From Pseudomonadota bacterium (GTDB lineage: Bacteria; Pseudomonadota; Gammaproteobacteria; Burkholderiales; SG8-39): 6,022 nucleotides of DNA. Where the stretch lies: assembly GCA_021825225.1 (NCBI GenBank), contig JAKAIH010000184.1, positions 1 to 6,022 of the forward strand, in the 5' to 3' direction. Of this stretch, positions 1 to 5,706 are shown one piece after another. The notes under the pieces are model-generated. The model was not told where the DNA came from, ran no database searches, and saw nothing but the letters and a program-made list of their open reading frames with translations. Positions within the stretch are counted from its first letter, which is position 1; each line of letters begins with the position of its first letter. The position numbers and the translations under genes were made by a program.

Positions 1-1547
1 TCGTAGACCGCGGGCAGGAGCTGCTCCAGTGCCGCTTCCCCGGCCGCGCGCAACGCGTTCAGCACCTTGTTCTCGCGCGTAAGGCGGTGAATCAGCAGGC
101 GTTCGAGCGCTTCCTGCGGTTTGTCCGTGAGAAACCCATGCCCCGGCGCGAACCAGGCGAGATCCTCACGCTGCAGCCGGCGCAGCGAGTCCAGATAGAC
201 GCGCATGTCGCCGTCGGGCGGGTTGATGACCACCGTCGATCCCTGCATCACGTGGTCGCCGGTAAACAGCAGCCGCTCTTCTTCGAGCAGATAGCACAGC
301 TGATTCGAGGCGTGCCCCGGCGCATGGATCACGCGCAGCATGCAGCCGGCAAGGTCGATGCGCTCGCCGTCGGCGAGCACGCGATCCGGGCGAAAGCTCT
401 GGTCCTGGCGCTCGAATGGCGGGGGCGGCATGCCCATGAGCTCGGCGCCGGTCCTCGCCTTGAGCAGCGCTGCCGCGGGCGAATGATCCGTGTGCGTATG
501 GGTGACCAGAATCCAGCGTAGGCGCGCGCCGGCTGCCGCCAGCACCGCCTCGACATGGGCATCGATGGCCGGACCGGGGTCGATCACCGCGATGTCCCCG
601 CCCGCACCCAGGAGGTAGGTGTTGGTGCCCGGGCCGGTCATGAATCCGGGATTGGGAGCGGTGATGCGCCGCACCTTCGGCGAAAGCTGCACCACGGTGC
701 CGGGAACGATTTCGCAGGACGCGTGCCCCAGGCCCGCGGGATCGAGCCGGCCGACTTCGGCATAGGCGTAGTCTCCCGGCACCAGCAGTTTCTTGCCTTC
801 GGCGCTGTTCGCAGTGCGCGGCGCCATGGTCGGCATCTTGCGCGGCGAGCGCGCAAACGCCAGCAGCGCGGCAGCCGTGTCGAAGCCGGCGATGCTCTCC
901 AGCGTCTTGATCGTGGGGAACACCAGTTGGATTTCCCCCCGCTGATGGCGCGCCAGCGCCTCGCCCGGCTGGATCCAGAGATGGTCCACGGTCTCGCTGT
1001 TGTCATGCGATGCGGTCTGCGCCGAGGGCGCTTCGGCCACGAAGAAACGCGTGTCGTAGCGGCGCGGGCGGCCGGGCTGGGTAATCCAGTGGCTGTAATA
1101 GGCGAGACGCCCCGCTGCCAGACGCAAGCCATGCTCGCGGCACAGGTCCGCCAGCGTCGCCCGCCCGGCGCGCACCGACTCGCGCCACTGCGCGAACACC
1201 TGCAGCCGCTCGGCATCGTTCAGGTCGGCGTAACTACCTTCGGCGTCGTGCGCCAGCAGCAAGCCGGCTTCCTCGAAACACTCGCGCAAGGCGGCGGTCC
1301 AATAGGCCAGGCCGCCGCGCTCCACGCCGAGCAGCCGGCTCGCCTCGGCGTCGTCCAGACCTTCGCAGTGCGCAGCCAGTTCGGCCGAGGCGTCGCCGGC
1401 GTCGACGCCGCCTCCCGGAAATACATGGGCGCCGCCCATGAACGCTGCCGCCTGGGTGCGCCGGATCATGAATACCTCCATGCCGGCACTGGCGTCGCGT
1501 ACCAGGATCAGGGTCGCCGCCGGACGCGGGACCAGCACCTGGTTCAT
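1..1547 (-). CDS. Nudix hydrolase (NUDT19-like) fused to LACTB2-like metallo-beta-lactamase-fold hydrolase, C-terminus cut by window edge
   Basis: The frame is open for 515 codons from ATG at 1547 to the left edge with no stop, so the gene is partial. Residues about 10-225 form a Nudix domain: FPGGGVDAGD at 43-52 and RECFEEAG at 88-95 are the two halves of a Nudix box separated by about 28 extra residues, an arrangement known from NUDT19-type acyl-CoA diphosphatases. Residues about 285-515 form a metallo-beta-lactamase fold with all seven expected metal ligands: THTHTDH at 349-355 (H350, H352, D354, H355), H412 in APGHASNQ, D431 in FTGDHV and H470 in APGHG. The tail (RENKVLNAL at 491-499) resembles the winged-helix end of LACTB2-like proteins. 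The protein has no signal peptide and is probably cytosolic. Start choice: GGTGAAGG lies just before the ATG, and the N-terminal strand ATLILVRD follows directly. It is the last gene visible in the cluster. Substrates are not proven; CoA or acyl-CoA cleavage by the Nudix half is inference from family and context. Confidence 0.88.
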   Translation of the reverse strand, partial: MNQVLVPRPAATLILVRDASAGMEVFMIRRTQAAAFMGGAHVFPGGGVDAGDASAELAAHCEGLDDAEASRLLGVERGGLAYWTAALRECFEEAGLLLAHDAEGSYADLNDAERLQVFAQWRESVRAGRATLADLCREHGLRLAAGRLAYYSHWITQPGRPRRYDTRFFVAEAPSAQTASHDNSETVDHLWIQPGEALARHQRGEIQLVFPTIKTLESIAGFDTAAALLAFARSPRKMPTMAPRTANSAEGKKLLVPGDYAYAEVGRLDPAGLGHASCEIVPGTVVQLSPKVRRITAPNPGFMTGPGTNTYLLGAGGDIAVIDPGPAIDAHVEAVLAAAGARLRWILVTHTHTDHSPAAALLKARTGAELMGMPPPPFERQDQSFRPDRVLADGERIDLAGCMLRVIHAPGHASNQLCYLLEEERLLFTGDHVMQGSTVVINPPDGDMRVYLDSLRRLQREDLAWFAPGHGFLTDKPQEALERLLIHRLTRENKVLNALRAAGEAALEQLLPAVY

Positions 1548-1615
1548 GCCTTCACCCACTGCGTTACTGCCTGCGCATCGGCCATGGCGGCCGGCCTGTG
1601 CTTTTGCCTATGCAT
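1544..1615 (-). CDS. Possible 23-codon leader peptide coupled to the Nudix/MBL gene
   Basis: A short frame begins at ATG 1615 and ends at TGA 1544-1546. GGAG lies five bases before the ATG, a plausible ribosome binding site. The predicted peptide begins MHRQKHRPAAMADAQ and ends in TQWVKA; it is basic at the front and matches nothing I recognise. Its stop codon overlaps the start codon of the Nudix/MBL gene in an ATGA arrangement, which typically allows translational coupling. It fills most of the gap between the aldehyde dehydrogenase stop and the fusion gene. It could be chance in GC-rich DNA, or a remnant of an older N-terminus of the downstream gene, since it lies in a different frame of the same stretch. 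No function is proposed. Confidence 0.3.
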   Translation of the reverse strand: MHRQKHRPAAMADAQAVTQWVKA

Positions 1616-1636
1616 CCCGACTCCGAATCCGACTGT

Positions 1637-3115
1637 TCAGCGCATCACGAACGGATTGCCGGTCACTGCGCCGGTATTGACCCAGACGCTCTTCACCTGG
1701 AGGTATTCGCGCACCGCGTCCATGCCGTTCTCGCGCCCCAGGCCCGAATCCTTGTAGCCGCCGAAGGGCGAGAGATAGCTCACCGCGCGGTAGGTGTTGA
1801 CCCAGACCGTGCCGGCCTGGAGGCGCTCGGCCATGCGGATGGCGCGGCCGATGTCGCTGGTCCATACGCCCGAGCCCAGGCCGAAGCGCACGTCGTTGGC
1901 GATGGCGAGCGCCTCGTCTTCGTCCCTGAACTTGATCACCGACAGCACCGGACCGAACACTTCCTCCTGCGCGATGCGCATCCTGTTGTTCACGCCGGCG
2001 AACACGGTCGGCTCGACGAACCAGCCCTTGCCGCACTCCGGGCGCGTCGCCGCGCCGCCGCCCAGCAGCAGTTGCGCGCCCTCCTGCTTGGCGATGTCGA
2101 TATAGCCCAGCACTTTTTCGTACTGCGGCCGCGTGGTCACCGGACCGACCTGCGTGTCCGGGCTCATCGGGTCACCCATGCGCGCCGTCTTCGCCAGCGC
2201 CAGCAGCTTCTCCACGAACACGTCGTGGATGCCCTCCTGCAGCAGCAGGCGCGAGCCGGCGATGCAGGTCTGGCCGGTGGCGGCGAAGATGCCGGACACT
2301 GCGCCGTTGACCGCATCCTCCATGTTCGCGTCCGCGAATACGATGTTCGGCGATTTCCCGCCCAGTTCCAGGCTCACGCGCTTGAACGTCTTCGCCGCAA
2401 GCTCGTTGATCAGGCGCCCGGTGGCGTCCGATCCGGTGAATGCGATCTTCTTCACCAGCGGATGCTCGACCAGCGGCATGCCCACCTCCCTGCCGAAACC
2501 GGTGACCACGTTGACCACGCCGGGCGGAAAACCCGCCTCCTCGAACAGCTTCACGAATTCCAGGGTCGATGCCGAAGTGAATTCGGACGGTTTGATCACC
2601 ACGGTGTTGCCGGCGGCCAGTGCCGGCGCGAGCTTCCACGCAGTCAGCAGCAGCGGCGAATTCCACGGCGTGATCGCGGCCACCACGCCGAGCGGCTCGT
2701 GCCGGGTGAAATTGAAAAACCCCTTCTTGTCGAGCGGAATCACCGCGCCCTGGATCTTGTCGGCGAGGCCGCCGAAATAGTAGTACCACTGCGGGATGTA
2801 ATTGAGCTGGCCCTGCATCTCGGCGATCAGCTTGCCGTTGTCGCGCACTTCGGTTTCGGCCAGTTTTCCCGCGTCGCGTGCCACCAGTTCGCCCAGCTTG
2901 TGCAGCAGCAGGCCGCGCTGGCTCGCGCTGAACTGCGGCCACGGCCCCGTGGTAAACGCCTGCTGCGCCGCGCGCACCGCCCGGTCCACATCCTCTGCGC
3001 TGCCTTGCGCGATCTGCGCCCAGGGCTCGCCGCTGTAGGGGTTGTAGCTGTCGAACCACTTCCCCGAAGCCGAGTCGACGTATTTGCCGGCTATGTACAT
3101 CCGATATTTCTGCAT
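1637..3115 (-). CDS. NAD(P)-dependent aldehyde dehydrogenase (ALDH superfamily)
   Basis: This soluble ALDH oxidises an aldehyde to its acid through a cysteine thiohemiacetal. In numbering from the ATG at 3115, the expected landmarks are present: ITPWN with N152 (oxyanion hole), IKPSE with K175 (cofactor), FTGS at 226-229 (Rossmann turn), ELGGKSPN with general base E250, GQTC with nucleophile C284, EEVFGP with ribose-binding E385, and the PFGGYKDSGLGRE block near 450-462. Length, 492 residues, is normal for tetrameric or dimeric bacterial ALDHs. A GTG at 3118 is in frame directly before the ATG; I prefer the ATG because GGGGA (3121-3125) then sits five bases upstream, against two for GTG. It follows the MFS gene by 73 bases and precedes the Nudix/MBL gene by 89, so it is probably in the same transcript. 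It looks like the betaine-aldehyde/hydroxymuconic-semialdehyde type broad group, but the substrate cannot be told from sequence. Confidence 0.95.
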   Translation of the reverse strand: MQKYRMYIAGKYVDSASGKWFDSYNPYSGEPWAQIAQGSAEDVDRAVRAAQQAFTTGPWPQFSASQRGLLLHKLGELVARDAGKLAETEVRDNGKLIAEMQGQLNYIPQWYYYFGGLADKIQGAVIPLDKKGFFNFTRHEPLGVVAAITPWNSPLLLTAWKLAPALAAGNTVVIKPSEFTSASTLEFVKLFEEAGFPPGVVNVVTGFGREVGMPLVEHPLVKKIAFTGSDATGRLINELAAKTFKRVSLELGGKSPNIVFADANMEDAVNGAVSGIFAATGQTCIAGSRLLLQEGIHDVFVEKLLALAKTARMGDPMSPDTQVGPVTTRPQYEKVLGYIDIAKQEGAQLLLGGGAATRPECGKGWFVEPTVFAGVNNRMRIAQEEVFGPVLSVIKFRDEDEALAIANDVRFGLGSGVWTSDIGRAIRMAERLQAGTVWVNTYRAVSYLSPFGGYKDSGLGRENGMDAVREYLQVKSVWVNTGAVTGNPFVMR

Positions 3116-3148
3116 CACAGTCCCCGCTTTTCTGGTCTCCGTGTACTG

Positions 3149-3166
3149 TTGCGAATTCTAGCGCAA
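3149..3166 (-). promoter_or_regulatory. Small inverted repeat over a -10-like hexamer ahead of the aldehyde dehydrogenase
   Basis: TTGCG (3149-3153) and CGCAA (3162-3166) form a perfect five-base dyad with an eight-base centre. On the minus strand the centre contains TAGAAT (3160-3155), five of six matches to the sigma-70 -10 consensus, 39 bases ahead of the ATG. No good -35 hexamer lies at 17 bases' spacing, so a promoter is only weakly supported. An operator-type site for a dimeric regulator is possible but equally weak. Confidence 0.22.
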
Positions 3167-3167
3167 G

Positions 3168-3188
3168 CCCCTGTCCCCTGCCCTGGCC
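3168..3188 (-). other. G-tract cluster directly after the MFS stop
   Basis: The transcribed strand reads GG, GGG, GGGG, GGGG separated by loops of three, two and three bases, starting right after the TAA of the MFS gene. Four G-runs with short loops can form a two-layer G-quadruplex in the mRNA. It might slow ribosomes or affect transcript stability between the transporter and the aldehyde dehydrogenase. This is a pattern observation only. Confidence 0.3.
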
Positions 3189-4436
3189 TTACGCGCGCGT
3201 GCCCGGGCGCATGCGGAAATCGCGCAGTTCCGGCACGCGCCAGAACGGCAGTCCGGCGATGAACAGCGCGCATACCGAGAACACGAAGCTCGGCCGATAG
3301 CTGCCGAACAGATCGTGCAGCAGCCCTGCCATCAGCGAACCCAGCCCCGCGCCTACGGCATTGCTCGCAAAAATGACGCCGTAAATGGCGGCGACGTTCT
3401 TTCCTGCGAACAGGCGCGTGCTGATCGAAGACACGATGGGGCCGCGCGCGCCCTGGCAGATGCCGAAGGCAAGCACGAAGGCGATGAGCAAGCCGCGCAC
3501 CGGGAACCAGGTCATGAGCAGCAATATGAACACGCCGGCGATGCTGCCGACGAACGTCAGGCTGACGATGCGGCGCGGGCCGATGCGATCGGCGATCGTG
3601 CCGGCGCCGACCACGCCGAACACCGACAGCATCGACGCAGAGCCGAACGCGGTGGCGGCGACGATGGGGGAAAATCCCCGCTCCACCAGGTAGGCCACCG
3701 TCTGCACCATGATGGTATACATGCCGATCGAGGTGAAAAAGAATACCCAGACCAGGCCCCAGAACATGCGCGTTCGCATGGCCGTGCGCACGGTCCATTC
3801 GCGCTCTGGCGCCGTGCTGCTGCGTTTGAGCTGCAAGAACCCCGGGTGCCCCGCGGCGAAGCGCTTCCATGGCAGGAAAAATACCAGCGGCACCAGCGCG
3901 AGGAGCACGCCGCCCATGATCTGGTAGCTCTCGCGCCAGCTATGGGTCTGCAGCAGGTACTGCACTCCCGGCACGATGAACAGCGCGCCCAGACCCAGGC
4001 CGGCGAAAGCGGCCGAAATCGCCGTGCCCAGGCGCTCGCGGAACCAGCGGCTGATCAGACTCGACGATGGCACCATGCCCAGAGACGCGGCGGCGACGCC
4101 GGTCATCGCGCCGACGGTGGCGTAGAACTGCCACAGCGTATGTACCTGCGGCGCGAGCAGATAGGCACCGGCGAGCGAAGTCATGCCGCAGGTATACAGC
4201 GCGCGCGGCCCGAAGCGGTCGAACAGCATGCCGACGATGGGCGAACTCAGTCCGGTAACGAGCAGGTAAATCGAATACACGCTGGTCGTCTGCGAGCGCG
4301 TCCAGCCCAGGTCGTGCTCCAGCGGCAGCAGGAACACGACGTAGGTGTCGGCGGTGCCGCGCCCGATCATGTTCAGCGCCACGCAAACGCCCAGGACTGT
4401 CAGCGCGGTGCGCGTATGCGTCGATATTTTTGGCAA
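3189..4436 (-). CDS. MFS transporter, 12 transmembrane segments, TTG start
   Basis: This is an inner-membrane major facilitator superfamily carrier of 415 residues, a normal length. Hydrophobic segments lie near residues 11-33, 52-72, 80-98, 103-125, 137-158, 170-190, then a basic cytoplasmic loop (191-222), then 223-245, 254-280, 289-309, 312-335, 348-372 and 381-400. Motif A appears in both halves: GMLFDRFGPR at 69-78 after helix 2, and GTIADRIGPRR at 279-289 after helix 8. The overall look is that of monocarboxylate/oxalate-formate-type MFS members that move organic acids. The start is TTG: the codon two positions upstream is an in-frame TAG, AAGGA lies six bases ahead of the TTG, and the first in-frame ATG (residue 23) would remove part of helix 1. 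Its place between CoA-ester enzymes and an aldehyde dehydrogenase suggests uptake of the pathway's carboxylate substrate (inference). Export of a product is the alternative. Confidence 0.92.
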   Translation of the reverse strand: MPKISTHTRTALTVLGVCVALNMIGRGTADTYVVFLLPLEHDLGWTRSQTTSVYSIYLLVTGLSSPIVGMLFDRFGPRALYTCGMTSLAGAYLLAPQVHTLWQFYATVGAMTGVAAASLGMVPSSSLISRWFRERLGTAISAAFAGLGLGALFIVPGVQYLLQTHSWRESYQIMGGVLLALVPLVFFLPWKRFAAGHPGFLQLKRSSTAPEREWTVRTAMRTRMFWGLVWVFFFTSIGMYTIMVQTVAYLVERGFSPIVAATAFGSASMLSVFGVVGAGTIADRIGPRRIVSLTFVGSIAGVFILLLMTWFPVRGLLIAFVLAFGICQGARGPIVSSISTRLFAGKNVAAIYGVIFASNAVGAGLGSLMAGLLHDLFGSYRPSFVFSVCALFIAGLPFWRVPELRDFRMRPGTRA

Positions 4437-4447
4437 GTTCTATCCTT
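4437..4447 (-). promoter_or_regulatory. Ribosome binding site that fixes the TTG start of the MFS gene
   Basis: On the minus strand AAGGA (4447-4443) is followed by six bases, TAGAAC, and then TTG. The TAG inside this spacer is in frame with the MFS gene, so no start further upstream is possible. Together they make TTG the only start that keeps the first membrane helix whole. Confidence 0.75.
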
Positions 4448-4497
4448 AAATGGCCGGTGAACAATCGCAGGGCGAATGGCGCGAACGCCTATCCCGT

Positions 4498-4525
4498 CGC
4501 CGCGCATGGCGCATGCGCCGCGGCG
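4498..4525 (-). other. GC-rich intercistronic stem-loop after the acyl-CoA dehydrogenase
   Basis: Two nested arms can pair: GCGCATG at 4502-4508 with CATGCGC at 4512-4518 around a three-base loop, and CGCC at 4498-4501 with GGCG at 4522-4525, with a three-base bulge between them. It begins two bases after the dehydrogenase TGA. No U-run follows in the transcribed direction, so it is not a classical intrinsic terminator. It may act as a transcript-stabilising 3' end, a processing site or a partial attenuator separating the two CoA genes from the transporter gene. The pairing is read directly; the role is inference. Confidence 0.45.
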
Positions 4526-4527
4526 GT

Positions 4528-5694
4528 TCAATAGGATTTGGGCAGGCCGAGAACTTTCTCGGCGATGAAACACAGAATCAGTTGCGGCGAGATCGGCGCG
4601 ATGCGCCCGATCAGGCTTTCGCGCAGGTAGCGCTCGACGTGGTATTCCTTCGCGTAGCCGAATCCGCCATGGGTCATCAAAGCCTGCTGGCAGGTCTTGA
4701 AGCAGGCTTCGCCGGCGAGGTACTTGGCCGCATTGGCTTCGGCACCGCAAGGCTGCCCGCTGTCGTACAGGCCCGCCGCCTTGTACACCATGAGGCTGGC
4801 TGCCTCCAGTTCCATCCAGCATTCGGCCAGCGGATGCTGTATCCCCTGGTTCTGGCCGATCGGCCGGTCGAACACGACGCGCTCCTTCGCGTACTGCGTT
4901 GCGCGTGCGAGCGCCGCGCGACCCAGGCCGACCGACTCGGAAGCGATGAGTATGCGTTCCGGATTCATGCCGTGCAGGATGTATTCGAAGCCCTTGCCTT
5001 CCTCGCCCAGGCGATCTTCCACCGGCACCGGCAGGCCGTCGATGAACACCTGGTTGGAATCGACTGCGGCACGGCCCATCTTGTCGATTTCCTGCACTTC
5101 GACATAGCGCCGGTCGAGGTCGGTATAGAACAGGCTCAGGCCTTCGGCCGGCTTGCGGCACTCCTCCAGCGGCGTGGTGCGCGCCAGGATCAGCATCTTC
5201 TCGGCCACCTGCGCCGTGGAGATCCACACTTTCTGCCCCGACAGGACGTAGCGATCGCCTTGGCGCAGCGCGCGCGTCTTCAGCCGCGTGGTATTGAGTC
5301 CGGTATTGGGCTCGGTCACGGCAAAACACGCCTTCTCCTTGCCCGCAATCAGCGGCGGCAGCATGCGCCGCTTCTGCGCCTCGCTGCCGAACACCACCAC
5401 CGGATTGAGGCCGAAGATGTTCATGTGCACGGCGGAGGCGCCGGAGAAGCCCGCGCCCGACTCGGCAATGGTCTGCAGCATCACCGCCGCTTCGGTGATC
5501 CCCAGGCCGGCGCCGCCGTATTCCTCCGGCATCGCGATGCCCAGCCAGCCGTCGCGCGCCAGCGCTTGATGCAGTTCATGCGGAAATTCGTGGCTGCGGT
5601 CTTTCGCCAGCCAGTAGTCGCCGCCGAACTGCGCACAGATCTTTGCGATGGCCTCGCGTATCGCCTGCTGCTCCCCGGACAAGGCGAATTCCAT
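4528..5694 (-). CDS. Acyl-CoA dehydrogenase (FAD-dependent)
   Basis: This is a 388-residue acyl-CoA dehydrogenase that would introduce an alpha,beta double bond into an acyl-CoA and pass electrons to ETF. The N-terminal helical domain (about 1-120) contains MPEEYGGAGLG at 55-65. The middle beta domain contains the flavin-contact motifs CFAVTEPNTG (123-132) and GQKVWIS (153-159). The C-terminal helical domain contains the YAKERVVFDRPIG segment (268-280) and THGGFGYAKEYHVERYLRE (341-359). The usual C-terminal catalytic glutamate (the E of YEGT in medium-chain enzymes) falls on P367 within RIAPISP, so it is absent; E246 in NPER sits where isovaleryl-CoA dehydrogenase carries its base. The start at ATG 5694 is chosen because the domain begins here (MEFALSGEQQAIRE), AAAGGG lies six bases upstream, and the stop of the CoA-transferase is two bases before. 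The frame stays open further upstream, but that part overlaps the transferase and has no family resemblance. Substrate unknown. Confidence 0.95.
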   Translation of the reverse strand: MEFALSGEQQAIREAIAKICAQFGGDYWLAKDRSHEFPHELHQALARDGWLGIAMPEEYGGAGLGITEAAVMLQTIAESGAGFSGASAVHMNIFGLNPVVVFGSEAQKRRMLPPLIAGKEKACFAVTEPNTGLNTTRLKTRALRQGDRYVLSGQKVWISTAQVAEKMLILARTTPLEECRKPAEGLSLFYTDLDRRYVEVQEIDKMGRAAVDSNQVFIDGLPVPVEDRLGEEGKGFEYILHGMNPERILIASESVGLGRAALARATQYAKERVVFDRPIGQNQGIQHPLAECWMELEAASLMVYKAAGLYDSGQPCGAEANAAKYLAGEACFKTCQQALMTHGGFGYAKEYHVERYLRESLIGRIAPISPQLILCFIAEKVLGLPKSY

Positions 5695-5706
5695 CGCTAG
5701 CCCTTT
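5695..5706 (-). promoter_or_regulatory. Ribosome binding site of the acyl-CoA dehydrogenase inside the CoA-transferase end
   Basis: AAAGGG (5706-5701) overlaps the last sense codons of the CoA-transferase and stands six bases before the ATG; the TAG stop lies in the spacer. This decides the ATG at 5694 over the longer open frame and suggests coupled translation of the two enzymes. Confidence 0.7.

Noticed and set aside
1579..1593. CGGCC/GGCCG hairpin as terminator after the aldehyde dehydrogenase
   Set aside because: The stem is only five base pairs and no U-run follows; such short GC palindromes are common at this base composition.
555..1757. 400-codon plus-strand open frame over the Nudix/MBL gene
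   Set aside because: It is the exact codon-phase complement of the real gene; GC-rich codon use leaves few stops. Its protein is rich in R, H, A and Q with no recognisable motif, while the minus strand shows complete Nudix and MBL motifs.
3116..3118. GTG as start of the aldehyde dehydrogenase
   Set aside because: It would leave only two bases between GGGGA and the start; the adjacent ATG has five. The difference is one residue and cannot be settled by sequence alone.
1598..3262. 554-codon plus-strand open frame over the aldehyde dehydrogenase
   Set aside because: The minus strand encodes a full aldehyde dehydrogenase with all catalytic residues. The plus frame is low-complexity R/H/A-rich and runs across gene borders, as antisense shadows do.
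3315..4460. 381-codon plus-strand open frame over the MFS gene
   Set aside because: Highly charged composition without motifs, opposite a clear 12-helix transporter.
4400..5329. 309-codon minus-strand frame bridging the dehydrogenase and transporter starts
   Set aside because: Out-of-frame translation of the dehydrogenase; arginine-rich and motif-free.
4450..5700. 416-codon plus-strand open frame over the acyl-CoA dehydrogenase
   Set aside because: Shadow of a well-recognised gene; no domain seen.
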